The notes: generated by a model not told the origin, from the sequence alone. A stretch of 64,000 nucleotides of DNA from Marinobacterium aestuarii (GCF_001651805.1 NZ_CP015839.1:4898001-4962000); one strand, 5' to 3'; positions 28,417 through 38,587 are shown, counted from the first letter of the stretch. Numbers and translations: made by a program.

Positions 28417-29579
28417 TGAGCGACGCAGGGAATAGAAACAAAGAAAACCGGACACCTGAAATCATCGACGCCGAAGTAACCGAGGTGCCGACACAGAATC
28501 CGCCCAAGTCCGCGGATAGCCCCGAAAAAGCAAAATCAGCCAGCCGCTGGCCAGCACTGGCCGCACTGGTGCTGTCGATTATCGCCCTGGTGCTGATCGG
28601 CTATCTGGGCTGGCAGGGCTGGCAATGGCAACAGGGCAACGCCCAGGCATTGCAACAGATCAGCGAGCAGGCCTACAGCGCCCAGGCCGATGGCCAGGCG
28701 CAGCTGACGCAGGAAATCGACAGCCTGCAGCAGCAGATGGCGACGCTTAAGTCCCAGGCCCAGACCGACAAGAGCGGCATTGAGGCACTGCAGGAACGAC
28801 TGACCCAGAGCATTCAGCAGGTCATGTCGGGCCAGCAAAGCTCGCGCAAGGACTGGCTGCTGGCGGAAGTTGAATACCTGCTGCGCCTCGCCAACCAGCG
28901 CGTGCTGATGGAACAGACCACCGACGGCGCGCTCAAGCTGCTTAAGTCCGCCGACCTGATTCTGAAAGAAACCGACGATGTGTCAATCTACGACGTGCGC
29001 AAGGCCCTGGCCGCGGACATTGCCGCCCTCGAGTCGGTACCGCGTCTGGATACCGAAGGCGCCTTCCTGCAACTGGGCGCACTCAACACCCAGGTCGACC
29101 GCCTGAACCTGGTGCCGGTCACCAACAAGCGCGAACTGCCTGCCCTGCTCGAACAGATCACGCCGGACAGCGTATCCGAGTCCTGGACCCAGGGCCTCAA
29201 GGCCTCCCTGGACGGCGCCATAAGCAAGTTCGAACAGCTCATCATCATTCAGCACCGCGACGAGCCGGTGGAACCCCTGCTCTCGCCCGAGCAGCACTTC
29301 TTCCTGCAGCAGAATCTGCACCTGATGCTGGAACAGGCACAGCTCGCACTGTTGCAGCGCAAGCAGAATGCCTACGATAGCGCACTGGGCAAGGCGGAAA
29401 ACTGGATCGATACCTACTTCGACCCGCAGGATGCCACCACCAATGCACTGCTGCGCGGTATTGCCGAACTCAAGCTGCTGCAGGTCTCACCCGAGGTGCC
29501 CGATATTTCCGGCTCACTCAATACCCTCAAGGCCTACCTGCAGCAAATGACCAAACTGAAGCAGGAAGGAGCCGCGTAA
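28416..29579 (+). CDS. hemX: HemX-like membrane protein
   Basis: The 387-residue protein has an acidic/polar N-terminal tail (1-43), a single membrane helix (about 46-68), a coiled coil (about 72-135, QQISEQAYSAQADGQ onward) and a large periplasmic domain with LLAEVEYLLRLANQR. This is the gammaproteobacterial HemX family, sometimes mislabelled as uroporphyrinogen methyltransferase; no SAM motif is present. It sits between hemD and hemY with coupled starts. Its biochemical role is unproven, though a scaffold for heme enzymes has been suggested. Confidence 0.9.
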   Translation: MSDAGNRNKENRTPEIIDAEVTEVPTQNPPKSADSPEKAKSASRWPALAALVLSIIALVLIGYLGWQGWQWQQGNAQALQQISEQAYSAQADGQAQLTQEIDSLQQQMATLKSQAQTDKSGIEALQERLTQSIQQVMSGQQSSRKDWLLAEVEYLLRLANQRVLMEQTTDGALKLLKSADLILKETDDVSIYDVRKALAADIAALESVPRLDTEGAFLQLGALNTQVDRLNLVPVTNKRELPALLEQITPDSVSESWTQGLKASLDGAISKFEQLIIIQHRDEPVEPLLSPEQHFFLQQNLHLMLEQAQLALLQRKQNAYDSALGKAENWIDTYFDPQDATTNALLRGIAELKLLQVSPEVPDISGSLNTLKAYLQQMTKLKQEGAA

Positions 29580-29580
29580 C

Positions 29581-30837
29581 ATGAAACGAGGACTCCTGCT
29601 TTTACTGATCATTCTCTTTGCGGGCGCCTGGCTGGGCGAAAAAATGGTGCAGGATCCGGGCTATGTTCTGGTCTCCTATAACAGCACCACCATCGAGACC
29701 AGTCTCTGGGTTCTGCTGGTGGTTAGCCTGGTCAGCTTTATCGCGGCTTATATACTGCTGCGCCTGCTGTCCAAGGCTCGCATCCCCACGACCGAGCTGC
29801 GCCACTGGGGTGAGCGCCGCGCACTGCGCAGCGCCCACCGCAAAACCCTCAAGGGCCTGCAGGCCTTCAGCGATGGCAGCTGGTGGAAAGCCCAGCGCTA
29901 TCTGGGCCAGGCCGCACCGCGGGCCGAACTGCCGCTGATCAACTACCTCACCGCGGCCCGTGCCGCCGAGGAACAGGGCGACGACAAGGGCGCCGATGCC
30001 CTGCTGCTGCAGGCGCGCCAGCAGAGTCCGCTGAACACCACCGCTGTGGATCTTGCCCAGGCACAGCTGCAGTTCGAGCGTGGCCAGTTTGACGAGTGCC
30101 GCACCACTCTGGCGGCGCTGCAGACACGGCTGCCGAAACACAGCCAGGTACTGCGCCTGCTGCACAGTTGCCTGGTTCAGCTGGGCGACTGGCAGGACCT
30201 GGTAACTCTGCTTCCCGCCCTGCGCCAGAACAAGATACTGCCCCAGGAGTCGCTACAGGCACTCGAGCTGCGCTGCCATCGTGAAATCTTTAGTCAGAGC
30301 CTGGCCCAGCTGCCCGCTGAAACCGACCGCGAGACCCGTGTGCAGGTACTGAATCGCGCCTGGCAGGACCTGCCAACCCAACTGACCAGCAATGAAAGCC
30401 TTGTATGCGATTATGTCTCCCAGCTGATCGCCCTGGGTGAAGAAGCCCGCGCCGAGATTTTCCTGCGCGATCAGATCAAGCGTGGCTGGAACGACAGCCT
30501 GGTGCGGATATACGGCCGCCTGCAGGGTGAGAACGCCCACAAGCAGCTGGAAATCGCACGCAAATGGCAGCAAGACCACCCCGAGAGCGCCGATCTGCTG
30601 CTGACCCTCGGTCGTCTGTCCATGCGCAACGAACATTGGGGCAAGGCCATCGGCTTTTTCGAGCAGAGCATTGCGCTGCAGCCAGGCGCCGATGCCTACG
30701 CCGAACTCTGTCGTCTGCTGCAACACCTGGGTGAGCATGACAAGGTCGCCACACTGCTGCAGGAAGGCCTGAGCGCCACCGGTTCTGGTTTGCCCAGCCT
30801 GCCGATGCCGGACAAGTCTGCAGCGATCAGCGCCTGA
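29581..30837 (+). CDS. hemY: HemY-like membrane protein with TPR repeats
   Basis: The 418-residue product has two N-terminal membrane helices (about 4-20 and 41-62), with the family segment VQDPGYVLVSYNSTTIETS in the periplasmic loop between them. A cytoplasmic domain of tetratricopeptide-type helices follows (about 100-400). This is the proteobacterial HemY family, not protoporphyrinogen oxidase. It starts one base after hemX and is the last gene of the hem operon before a strong terminator. Confidence 0.92.
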   Translation: MKRGLLLLLIILFAGAWLGEKMVQDPGYVLVSYNSTTIETSLWVLLVVSLVSFIAAYILLRLLSKARIPTTELRHWGERRALRSAHRKTLKGLQAFSDGSWWKAQRYLGQAAPRAELPLINYLTAARAAEEQGDDKGADALLLQARQQSPLNTTAVDLAQAQLQFERGQFDECRTTLAALQTRLPKHSQVLRLLHSCLVQLGDWQDLVTLLPALRQNKILPQESLQALELRCHREIFSQSLAQLPAETDRETRVQVLNRAWQDLPTQLTSNESLVCDYVSQLIALGEEARAEIFLRDQIKRGWNDSLVRIYGRLQGENAHKQLEIARKWQQDHPESADLLLTLGRLSMRNEHWGKAIGFFEQSIALQPGADAYAELCRLLQHLGEHDKVATLLQEGLSATGSGLPSLPMPDKSAAISA

Positions 30838-30864
30838 TACCGGCTACAGACTCCGAACTACAGC

Positions 30865-30887
30865 ACGGACCCGCAAGGGTCCGTTTT
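30865..30887 (+). terminator. Rho-independent terminator of hemCDXY
   Basis: ACGGACCC and GGGTCCGT form a perfect 8-bp stem with a GCAA tetraloop, followed by TTTT on the plus strand. It lies 28 bases after hemY and just before the end of the convergent EF-G gene. Confidence 0.88.
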
Positions 30888-30891
30888 GCAT

Positions 30892-32970
30892 TCAGGCTTT
30901 TAGCTTGAGCTTTTGCAGCACCTTGTCCGGCACCGCAGCATAATGATCAAACTCCAGGGTAAAGAGCGCTCTTCCCTGGGTCACTGAGCGCAGATCGGTG
31001 GCATAACCAAACATTTCAGCCAGAGGCACCAGCCCCTCAACATCATGGGTGCCATCGGCGCGCGGCACAGTGCTGTGCACTTCACAGCGGCGCGCACTGA
31101 GCTGCCCCAGCACATCACCCAGGTTCTCTTGCGGGGTAACCACGGTGATCCTGCATAGCGGCTCAAGCAGCTTCGGTTGCGCCTGCAACGCCGCGTCCCG
31201 GAACGCCTGCACGGCCGCATTTTTAAATGCAAGTTCGCTGGAATCAACGCTATGGGTGGAACCATCCACCAGCGTCACGGCGACATCAGTCACCTCCTGA
31301 CCGCCGATCAGACCCGTTTGCGCCGCTTCCTCAACCCCCTTTTTCACCGCTGTAATAAAGGCAGCCGGAATCACGCCGCCCTTGATCTGCTGTGAGAAAA
31401 CCAGCCCGGAGCCAGGCTCACCCGGGGCCAGGTCGATATACACATGGCCAAACTGACCATGACCACCGCTCTGGTGCACGTAACGCCCCTCGATGTGACT
31501 GACCGCACCCGCGACCGTCTCCTTGTACGTCACTCGCGGCGGGCCGCTGCGCACCTTGATGTGGTGCTCACGCTCGATCCGGGTCATCAGGATCTCAAGG
31601 TGCAGCTCCCCCATGCCGGACAGAATAGTCTGGCCGCTGTTGTCATCAAAGTGCACATGAAAGGTCGGATCCTCCTCCTTGAGCTGGGCCAGCGCCCGGT
31701 TCATTTCGTCCCGATCGCGCACCGCACAGGGCTCAATGGCGATATTGATCACCGGGTCCGGAAACTGGATCGATTCCAGCACCAGCGGATGATCCAGCGC
31801 GCAGAGCGTATCCCCGGTTATGGCATCCTTGAGCCCCACCACCGCATCGATCTCACCGGCGGGAATCGTATCGATATCCTCCCTGCGGTCGGCGAACACC
31901 CGCACCAGCCGACCGATGCGCAGCTTGTGTCCGGTACGGGGATTAAATACCGCCTCGCCCGTTTTCAGACGCCCGGAATACACCCGCACATAGGCCATCT
32001 GCCCGGCATAGGGGTCGGTGACCGTTTTGAAGACCAGTGCGCAGAGGGGCTCATCAAGACTGAGTTTCCAGTGTTCTTCCTCTCCGCTGACAGGGTGGTG
32101 CCCCACCACTTCCAGTCGATCCAAGGGCGACGGGAGCAAGTCGACCACCGCATCCAGCAACGGCTGCACACCTATATTGCGCAGTGCCGAGCCACAGAAT
32201 ACGGGATAGAGCCGGTTCTCCAGTGTTGCCCGACGCAGGCCGGCGCGCCACTGCGACGGCGCTACCTGCTCATCCGCCAGGTACTGCTCCAGCAGTCCGT
32301 CATCGGTCTCACAGATCGCCTCCAGCAGTTCCCGGCGAGCCTCAAGCGCCGCCGGTAACAAGGCCTCGCTAATGGGTTCGCGCACAGGCGCAGCACCGTA
32401 CTCGTCGGGCCAGCGAATCTGCTGCATGTCCAGCAGGTCCAGCACGCCGACAAAGGTGCTTTCAGCCCCGATGGGAATGTTCACCGCCACCGGTGTCACA
32501 TGCAGGCGTTCGCGGATACTGGCCAGCGCCTGCTGAAAATCTGCCCCGATGCGATCCATCTTGTTGATAAAGCAAATGCGGGGTACTCGGTAGCGCTCCG
32601 CCTGGCGCCACACCGTTTCACTCTGGGACTCGACACCGTGGACACCATCGAATACCACCACCCCGCCATCCAGTACCCGCAACGCGCGCTGTACTTCAGC
32701 GGTAAAGTCGATATGCCCCGGGGTGTCGATAATATTGATCTGGTGATCACGCCACTGGGTGGTTATCGCCGCCGAGACGATAGTGATCCCCCGTTCCCGC
32801 TCCTGATCCATCCAGTCGGTCGTGGTGGTGCCATCATCCACGGAGCCCAGCTTGTGGGTAATACCGCTGTAAAACAGCATGCGCTCGGTGGCCGTCGTCT
32901 TGCCGGCATCGATATGGGCAATGATGCCAATGTTACGAATTTTCTCCGGCTCGAAATGTCGTTTGTCCAT
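30892..32970 (-). CDS. Elongation factor G paralogue (translational GTPase)
   Basis: The 692-residue protein has all EF-G domains: P-loop AHIDAGKT (about 18-25), switch I ERGITIVSAA, DTPGHIDFT, INKMDR, domain II, domain III with LKEEDPTFHV and GMGELHLEI, domain IV with SGGHGQFGHVYI and domain V. It is not in a str operon with rpsL, rpsG and tuf, so it is probably the second EF-G that many marine gammaproteobacteria carry, specialised for translocation or recycling. Which role applies cannot be read from sequence. It stands alone with a 401-bp upstream region. Confidence 0.85.
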   Translation of the reverse strand: MDKRHFEPEKIRNIGIIAHIDAGKTTATERMLFYSGITHKLGSVDDGTTTTDWMDQERERGITIVSAAITTQWRDHQINIIDTPGHIDFTAEVQRALRVLDGGVVVFDGVHGVESQSETVWRQAERYRVPRICFINKMDRIGADFQQALASIRERLHVTPVAVNIPIGAESTFVGVLDLLDMQQIRWPDEYGAAPVREPISEALLPAALEARRELLEAICETDDGLLEQYLADEQVAPSQWRAGLRRATLENRLYPVFCGSALRNIGVQPLLDAVVDLLPSPLDRLEVVGHHPVSGEEEHWKLSLDEPLCALVFKTVTDPYAGQMAYVRVYSGRLKTGEAVFNPRTGHKLRIGRLVRVFADRREDIDTIPAGEIDAVVGLKDAITGDTLCALDHPLVLESIQFPDPVINIAIEPCAVRDRDEMNRALAQLKEEDPTFHVHFDDNSGQTILSGMGELHLEILMTRIEREHHIKVRSGPPRVTYKETVAGAVSHIEGRYVHQSGGHGQFGHVYIDLAPGEPGSGLVFSQQIKGGVIPAAFITAVKKGVEEAAQTGLIGGQEVTDVAVTLVDGSTHSVDSSELAFKNAAVQAFRDAALQAQPKLLEPLCRITVVTPQENLGDVLGQLSARRCEVHSTVPRADGTHDVEGLVPLAEMFGYATDLRSVTQGRALFTLEFDHYAAVPDKVLQKLKLKA

Positions 32971-33371
32971 AAATCCCCCCGGCGCCAGGCCGTCTGGATT
33001 GTGTCTTGACCGCTGGCGCCCGAACGTCCGGACACAGAGGGCGAGGAGGCTGTCCCATGCCCAAGCATGGGAACACCCCTCAGTATTGCAGCAAAGCGAT
33101 TATTTACCGGCTTTTCCGGCGCATAACGCCGCCCTCGACCGGAACCGCCTCGCATCTGCGGCGCCTCGGACCTGCGGTTGCCAGCAAGGCATAGCGATCG
33201 TCGAGCCATCGCAAAGCACAAAGCCCGAGATGTCTGGGCGCAGAAGAGAAAGAGAAGACCGCCCCAGACACAGCTCATGGCAAGGATACGGCCGCAAAGC
33301 TAGACTGGCTAATAGGGGATTAGAAGAATCCACTCTTCGGCTCGCAGATGACCATTCGATGGAGACACCCC
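32971..33371. other. Intergenic region, 401 bp, between divergent EF-G and ydcH-type genes
   Basis: This region should hold two divergent promoters. I see hairpins (CCCATG/CATGGG at 33055-33072, and GTCTGGGCG pairing with CGCCCCAGAC around 33232-33270) but no clear -35/-10 pair on either strand. No frame with an RBS is convincing. It could contain an untranslated leader or a small RNA, but nothing in it is recognisable. Confidence 0.5.
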
Positions 33372-33605
33372 ATGTCCGACCTCAACCACAGCCTTTATGA
33401 AGATTTCCCCCAGTATGCTGCACGCATTCGCCAGCTGAAGGAGGAAAATGAAACCTTTGCCCGACTGGCCAGTGAGTACCACAAGCTCGACCACAGCGTA
33501 CGTGGTCTGGAGATGCGCAATATTCCAACGTCAGATGATAACTTTGAACAGATGAAACAGCGCCGAGTGCAGCTCAAAGACCAGTTACTGAAAATGCTGC
33601 AGTAA
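33372..33605 (+). CDS. YdcH/DUF465 family small protein
   Basis: The 77-residue helical protein starts at ATG 33372 with GGAG seven bases upstream. It contains the family pattern HSLYEDFPQYAARIRQLKEEN followed by a second helix with LKDQLLKML. DUF465 proteins form helical hairpins of unknown function and are widespread in proteobacteria. It is a single gene with its own terminator at 33678-33706. Confidence 0.85.
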   Translation: MSDLNHSLYEDFPQYAARIRQLKEENETFARLASEYHKLDHSVRGLEMRNIPTSDDNFEQMKQRRVQLKDQLLKMLQ

Positions 33606-33677
33606 CCAGGGAGGCTGTCCGACCTCAGGGATCACCAACCCGCCCCCTCCGCCAGAGCGCCAGAGTGACATTGCCGA

Positions 33678-33706
33678 CAGAAGCCATCTTGCATGGCTTC
33701 TGTTTT
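33678..33706 (+). terminator. Rho-independent terminator of the ydcH-type gene
   Basis: CAGAAGCCAT and ATGGCTTCTG form a 10-bp perfect stem around loop CTTGC, followed by TTTT on the plus strand, 72 bases after the stop codon. Confidence 0.85.
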
Positions 33707-33725
33707 ATCTACACAGTGGCGCAGG

Positions 33726-33781
33726 GCAGCCTGTCGGAGTTAACAATGATCTACTGCGGAAAAGCCCGACAGGCTGCTAGG
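33726..33781. repeat. Inverted repeat, copy B of the dispersed palindromic element
   Basis: The left arm 33726-33741 (GCAGCCTGTCGGAGTT) pairs with the right arm 33762-33781, whose reverse complement reads CCTAGCAGCCTGTCGGGCTT. The latter is identical at 19 of 20 positions to the left arm of copy A at 9025-9044. About 20 bases separate the arms. It lies between two convergent genes and could also help to block read-through. Confidence 0.7.
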
Positions 33782-33788
33782 ATTGACG

Positions 33789-34844
33789 CTATTTGACCGG
33801 CCTGGGGGCATAGGCAAACACATCGGAGTGCAGCTGATCCGCATGCATGCCATGCTGCTCGCAGGCATCCAGCAGTGCATACACCATGGCCGGCGAGCCG
33901 CTGGCATACACCTGGGTATCGGCAAAGTGATCCATGTCTTCCAGCATGGCCTGGGGCAGCAGGCCGGTGCGGCCCACCCAGTCCGGGCTCAATTCGGGCT
34001 CGCTCACCACCGGTACGAAATGCACATTGGGGTATTCCCGCGCCCATTGCTCAGGCAGCGCCAACTGATACAGATCGGCCGCATCCCGCGCGCCCCAGTA
34101 GATACGAATCTGGTTTTTCACCTGGCGAGCCAGCAGATGCTCGACCATGCTCTTGATCTGGGAAAAACCTGTGCTGGCCGCGGCAAACACCAGCCGGTCA
34201 TCCTTGCCCAGCGTTGTTGCATGCAGGCAGCAGGCGCCCTTGGGCGCTTCAATCTCTACCGTTTTTTCCTGCTGCAGATGCGCCATCACGGCACAGGACA
34301 TCTCGCTGTCCGGCAGCAGGCGAATATGCAGCTCCAGCATGCGCTCCAGCTCTGGTGCAGAGGCGATTGAAAACGAGGCATTTCTGCCATTGGGCAGGCA
34401 GATATCCAGATACTGCCCGGCCTGGAACTCCAGCGCCAGTGACGCGGTAGCCGGCAGGCGCAGCCGAACCAGATACACATCCCGGTTAAGCACCTCGACC
34501 GAGGTAATGTCACAGTTCAGTTTCTTCACTACTACTTCTCCAGGGAGCTTAAGTCCCTTTATCTTTACGCTAACGTCGGTCAGTGGCACGCTGGTACAGG
34601 CCAGTGCAATCGTTTCGCCCGTCGCACCACCAAGCGGTGACACACACAAATGACGCCTTGGATAACGCTGCTGCAGTTCCCCCTGCAGCAGGCTGACCTC
34701 ACAAATCTCGCAGACACCGTTACGACAGCTGCGGCGCATGCCATACCCCAGCCGCTCCAGCGCCTGCAGCAGGGTTTCACCGGGACCGGTCTCGATCACC
34801 TGGTCAACACCTTCCAGCAGTACCCGGCGGGGCTGCTCAGTCAC
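33789..34844 (-). CDS. Ferredoxin-type NAD(P)H-flavin oxidoreductase (CDP-6-deoxyglucoseen reductase-like)
   Basis: The 351-residue product begins with a plant-type [2Fe-2S] ferredoxin domain whose ligands are visible (C40-x4-C45-x2-C48-x34-C83). It continues with an FAD-binding barrel (about 105-205, [10 protein letters not shown]) and an NAD domain (about 215-345, [15 protein letters not shown]). It is named after CDP-6-deoxy-delta-3,4-glucoseen reductases, but no sugar genes are nearby. The start is taken as GTG 34844, overlapping the ubiD stop region. E. coli has the flavin reductase fre after ubiD, so a reduced-flavin supply role is plausible. Confidence 0.82.
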   Translation of the reverse strand: MTEQPRRVLLEGVDQVIETGPGETLLQALERLGYGMRRSCRNGVCEICEVSLLQGELQQRYPRRHLCVSPLGGATGETIALACTSVPLTDVSVKIKGLKLPGEVVVKKLNCDITSVEVLNRDVYLVRLRLPATASLALEFQAGQYLDICLPNGRNASFSIASAPELERMLELHIRLLPDSEMSCAVMAHLQQEKTVEIEAPKGACCLHATTLGKDDRLVFAAASTGFSQIKSMVEHLLARQVKNQIRIYWGARDAADLYQLALPEQWAREYPNVHFVPVVSEPELSPDWVGRTGLLPQAMLEDMDHFADTQVYASGSPAMVYALLDACEQHGMHADQLHSDVFAYAPRPVK

Positions 34845-36318
34845 CCAAAATACCCAGCTCATCCCAGATGGCATCGATACGGGCCTTGACCTCGTCATCC
34901 ATGCGGATCGGCACACCCCACTCGCGCTGGGTCTCGCCTTCCCACTTGTTGGTGGCATCCAGACCCATCTTCGACCCCAGACCCGACACCGGCGATGCGA
35001 AATCCAGATAATCTATCGGCGTGTTGTCGATCAGTACCGTATCCCGCGACGGATCCATGCGGGTGGTAATGGCCCAGATAACGTCGTTCCAGTCCCGCGC
35101 ATTGATATCATCGTCACAGACGATCACAAACTTGGTATACATGAACTGGCGCAGGAAGGACCAGACACCCAGCATCACACGCTTGGCATGACCCGGATAC
35201 TGCTTCTTCATCGTCACCACCGCCATGCGGTACGAGCAGCCTTCCGGTGGCAGATAGAAATCGATAATCTCCGGAAACTGCTTCTGCAGGATCGGGACGA
35301 ACACCTCATTCAGTGCCACCCCCAGAATCGCCGGCTCATCGGGTGGGCGGCCCGTATAGGTGCTGTGATAAATCGGCCGATTGCGGTGCGTAATGCGCTC
35401 AACGGTAAACACCGGAAAACGATCCACCTCATTATAGTAGCCGGTGTGGTCGCCAAAGGGCCCCTCATCCGCCATCTCGTCGGGGTGGATATGGCCTTCA
35501 AGGATGAATTCCGCGCTGGCCGGCACCTGCAAATCATTACCGAGACAGCTGATCACTTCCGTTTTGCCGCCGCGCAACAGGCCGGCAAAGGCGTACTCGG
35601 ACAGCGTATCGGGCACCGGCGTTACCGCCCCCAGAATGGTCGCGGGATCAGCGCCGAGCGCCACCGCCACCGGGAATGGTTTGCCCGGATGCTGTTCCTT
35701 CCATTCGCGGAAATCCAGCGCCCCGCCACGATGCGCCAGCCAGCGCATAATCAGCTTGTTGCGGCCAATCAGTTGCTGACGGTAAATGCCCAGGTTCTGC
35801 CGCGCCTTGTTAGGACCCCGGGTAATGACCAGCGGCCAGGTCACCAGGGGACCGGCATCGCCGGGCCAGCAGGTCTGGATCGGCAGCTTGTACAGATCCA
35901 CATCGTCGCCTTCGATCACATGGGTCTGGCAGGGAGCCGATTTCACCACCTTGGGCCCCATATTCAGCACCTGCTTGAAGATCGGCAGTTTTTCCCAGGC
36001 ATCACGCATGCCCTTGGGCGGCTCAGGTTCCTTGAGCTGTGCCAGTACCTTGCCCACTTCACGCAGCGCTTCGACCGTTTCCTCCCCCATACCCAGCGCC
36101 ACCCGCTGCGGCGTACCGAAGAGATTGGCCAATACCGGATAGTCATAGCCTTTGGGGTTCTCGAACAGCAATGCCGGGCCGCCCGCACGCAGGGTGCGAT
36201 CGCAGATTTCGGTCATTTCGAGTTTGGGGTCGATCGGCTGGGAAATACGCTTGAGCTCACCGCGCGCTTCCAGCATCGCCATGAAATCACGCAGATCTTT
36301 ATATTTGGGTGAGGACAT
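34837..36318 (-). CDS. ubiD: 4-hydroxy-3-polyprenylbenzoate decarboxylase UbiD
   Basis: The 493-residue enzyme (E. coli 497) decarboxylates 4-hydroxy-3-polyprenylbenzoate with prenylated FMN. Typical segments are [41 protein letters not shown], the central [14 protein letters not shown] with catalytic Glu and Asp residues, and DATNKWEGE near the C-terminus. It probably forms a unit with the overlapping reductase gene downstream. UbiH and UbiI of the same pathway are encoded at 16.8-19.3 kb. Confidence 0.96.
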   Translation of the reverse strand: MSSPKYKDLRDFMAMLEARGELKRISQPIDPKLEMTEICDRTLRAGGPALLFENPKGYDYPVLANLFGTPQRVALGMGEETVEALREVGKVLAQLKEPEPPKGMRDAWEKLPIFKQVLNMGPKVVKSAPCQTHVIEGDDVDLYKLPIQTCWPGDAGPLVTWPLVITRGPNKARQNLGIYRQQLIGRNKLIMRWLAHRGGALDFREWKEQHPGKPFPVAVALGADPATILGAVTPVPDTLSEYAFAGLLRGGKTEVISCLGNDLQVPASAEFILEGHIHPDEMADEGPFGDHTGYYNEVDRFPVFTVERITHRNRPIYHSTYTGRPPDEPAILGVALNEVFVPILQKQFPEIIDFYLPPEGCSYRMAVVTMKKQYPGHAKRVMLGVWSFLRQFMYTKFVIVCDDDINARDWNDVIWAITTRMDPSRDTVLIDNTPIDYLDFASPVSGLGSKMGLDATNKWEGETQREWGVPIRMDDEVKARIDAIWDELGILGD

Positions 36319-36476
36319 AATCGATAAACTTCAGTCGTTGCAGTGCATCTGTGACAAAACCGTCACCGGGGCGTAAAACCCCGACATGCAGATACACAAA
36401 TGGATGACCGGACGTTCCAAACATAAACCCTGCTCCAGTACGTCACTGTACTCGCAGGATCAGTACTTCCATGTAC

Positions 36477-36504
36477 AAAAAAGGGTAAGCACAGGCTTAC
36501 CCTT
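36477..36504 (-). terminator. Rho-independent terminator of rho
   Basis: AAGGGTAAGC and GCTTACCCTT form a 10-bp stem with a 4-base loop (36481-36504), followed by TTTT on the minus strand at 36477-36480. It ends the rho transcript 20 bases after the stop codon. Confidence 0.88.
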
Positions 36505-36524
36505 TTCCAGTTCAGGAACAACGC

Positions 36525-37784
36525 TTACTGGCGTTTCATTGACAGGAAGAACTCGTTGTTGGTCTTGAAGTCCTTCAGCTTGTCGATGACAAACTCGGTC
36601 GCGGAGGTATCTTCCATCGGATCCAGCAGACGACGCAGAATCCACATGCGCTGCATTTCGTCTTCGGTTGTCAGAAGATCTTCACGGCGCGTGCCCGAAC
36701 GACGGATATTGATCGCCGGGAACATGCGACGTTCTGCAGCCTTGCGGTCCAGGTGTACTTCGGAGTTACCGGTACCCTTGAACTCTTCGTAGATCACTTC
36801 GTCCATTTTCGAGCCGGTATCAACCAGCGCGGTGGCGATAATGGTCAGGCTGCCGCCTTCCTCGATATTACGTGCTGCACCGAAGAAACGCTTGGGACGC
36901 TCCAGCGCATGCGCATCAACACCACCGGTCAACACCTTGCCGGACGACGGAATAACCGTGTTGTAGGCACGGGCCAGACGCGTGATGGAGTCCAGCAGGA
37001 TGACAACGTCCTTCTTGTGCTCGGTCAGACGCTTGGCCTTCTCCAGCACCATTTCAGCGACCTGCACGTGACGTGACGGCGGCTCATCGAAGGTGGAGGC
37101 AACCACTTCGCCGCGCACGGTGCGCTGCATCTCGGTCACTTCCTCGGGGCGCTCATCGATCAGCAACACGATCAGATGGCAATCAGGGCTGTTACGGGTA
37201 ATGCTGCTGGCAATATTCTGCAGCATCAGCGTCTTGCCCGCTTTTGGCGGAGAAACGATCAGAGCGCGCTGACCTTTGCCCATGGGGCACACCAGGTCGA
37301 TAACACGGGCCGTGATGTCCTCAGTACTGCCGTTGCCGATTTCCATGCGCAGACGTTCCTGCGGGAACAGCGGCGTCAGGTTTTCGAACAGAATCTTGTT
37401 CTTGGCGTTTTCCGGCCTGTCGTAGTTAATCTCATCGACTTTAAGCAGCGCGAAATAACGCTCGCCATCTTTCGGCGGACGGATCTTGCCGGTAATGGTA
37501 TCGCCAGTGCGAAGGTTAAAACGGCGGATCTGACTCGGTGAAACGTAAATATCGTCAGGGCCAGCCAGGTAGGATGAATCAGCGGAGCGGAGGAAGCCGA
37601 AGCCATCCTGCAGTATCTCGAGAACGCCGTCGCCAGAGATATCTTCGCCGCCTTTGGAGTGTCTCTTCAAAATTGCGAAGATCACATCCTGTTTGCGAGA
37701 ACGGGCAAGGTTGTCCATTCCCATTTCTTGCGCGATTTCCAGAAGCTCCGGAACGCTTTTTGTTTTGAGCTCGGTTAGATTCAT
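36525..37784 (-). CDS. rho: Transcription termination factor Rho
   Basis: The 419-residue product equals E. coli Rho in length when started at ATG 37784 ([19 protein letters not shown]). It has the N-terminal helical domain, an RNA-binding cold-shock-like domain (about 50-125, [26 protein letters not shown] region) and a RecA-type ATPase with PPKAGKT (P-loop), [13 protein letters not shown] and [12 protein letters not shown]. The frame continues ten codons upstream but that extension is not conserved. A roughly 220-base leader precedes it after trxA; Rho is usually autoregulated there. Confidence 0.98.
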   Translation of the reverse strand: MNLTELKTKSVPELLEIAQEMGMDNLARSRKQDVIFAILKRHSKGGEDISGDGVLEILQDGFGFLRSADSSYLAGPDDIYVSPSQIRRFNLRTGDTITGKIRPPKDGERYFALLKVDEINYDRPENAKNKILFENLTPLFPQERLRMEIGNGSTEDITARVIDLVCPMGKGQRALIVSPPKAGKTLMLQNIASSITRNSPDCHLIVLLIDERPEEVTEMQRTVRGEVVASTFDEPPSRHVQVAEMVLEKAKRLTEHKKDVVILLDSITRLARAYNTVIPSSGKVLTGGVDAHALERPKRFFGAARNIEEGGSLTIIATALVDTGSKMDEVIYEEFKGTGNSEVHLDRKAAERRMFPAINIRRSGTRREDLLTTEDEMQRMWILRRLLDPMEDTSATEFVIDKLKDFKTNNEFFLSMKRQ

Positions 37785-38003
37785 ATGCTTTGGAGAAGGG
37801 CCACGAATGACCAAGTTAGAGTGGAAAACAGGAGAAAATCAGAGGTCGATACTAATGACTGGGAGTCTGAAGCTTGTCAAAGGGGGGTGACAAGTACCCA
37901 GCAGTCGCAGTCAATATAAAGGCTTGGGTCGCGGCTGTCTAGACTGGAGGGCAAGAAATATAAATCAGCGGCGCCGACCCATTTCCGCCCTCCGGATTAC
38001 AAA

Positions 38004-38330
38004 TCAGAGATTGGCGTCGATAAAGGCAGCCAGCTGGGACTTGGAAAGAGCGCCCACCTTGGTCGCCTCAACATTGCCACCCTTGAACAGCATCAGGGTC
38101 GGGATACCACGAATACCGAACTTCGGCGGTGTTTCGTTGTTTTCATCGATATTAAGCTTGCAAACTTTCAGTTTGCCTTCGTAATCCTTGGCGATCTCTT
38201 CCAGTACCGGTGCAATCATCTTGCAGGGGCCACACCATTCAGCCCAGTAATCAACCAGCACCGCGCGCTCTGCTTTGAGCACTTCCTCTTCGAAAGATGC
38301 ATCGGTGACGTTAACGATGTTTTCGCTCAT
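38004..38330 (-). CDS. trxA: Thioredoxin 1
   Basis: The 108-residue product is a classical thioredoxin with the WCGPCK active site (C33, C36), the buried Asp in VLVDYWAEW and the cis-proline loop [14 protein letters not shown]. It reduces disulfides in ribonucleotide reductase and other cytosolic targets. The start at 38330 gives the standard N-terminus; the long upstream frame lacks similarity. trxA-rho order with divergent ppx is conserved in Pseudomonas relatives. Confidence 0.98.
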   Translation of the reverse strand: MSENIVNVTDASFEEEVLKAERAVLVDYWAEWCGPCKMIAPVLEEIAKDYEGKLKVCKLNIDENNETPPKFGIRGIPTLMLFKGGNVEATKVGALSKSQLAAFIDANL

Positions 38331-38587
38331 AGGAACCATTCTCCAAACACGCGAGGTGTTCATATTAGTGCTTCTGCGGAAATTCCGACCCAAAAACCCC
38401 GGTAAGACGGGACAATTATGCCGGGATATCCTCAACTGCTGCCGATGATACCATTGCACAAAAAAAAATGTGAACACTAAGCGCCGATCATGACGTTTTC
38501 AGGCCCTGTAAAGGCGACTTCACCGCAGCCAGAAAAACATCGATGGTCATATTATTCTGATATTCTTAGCCGCTCTGTTCCTGTGGC

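Noticed and set aside
33045..33620. Direct repeat GGAGGCTGTCC at 33045 and 33610 flanking the ydcH-type gene
   Set aside because: It is only 11 bases long with no matching flanks. It could be chance or a fragment related to the palindromic element, and there is no transposase or other sign of insertion.
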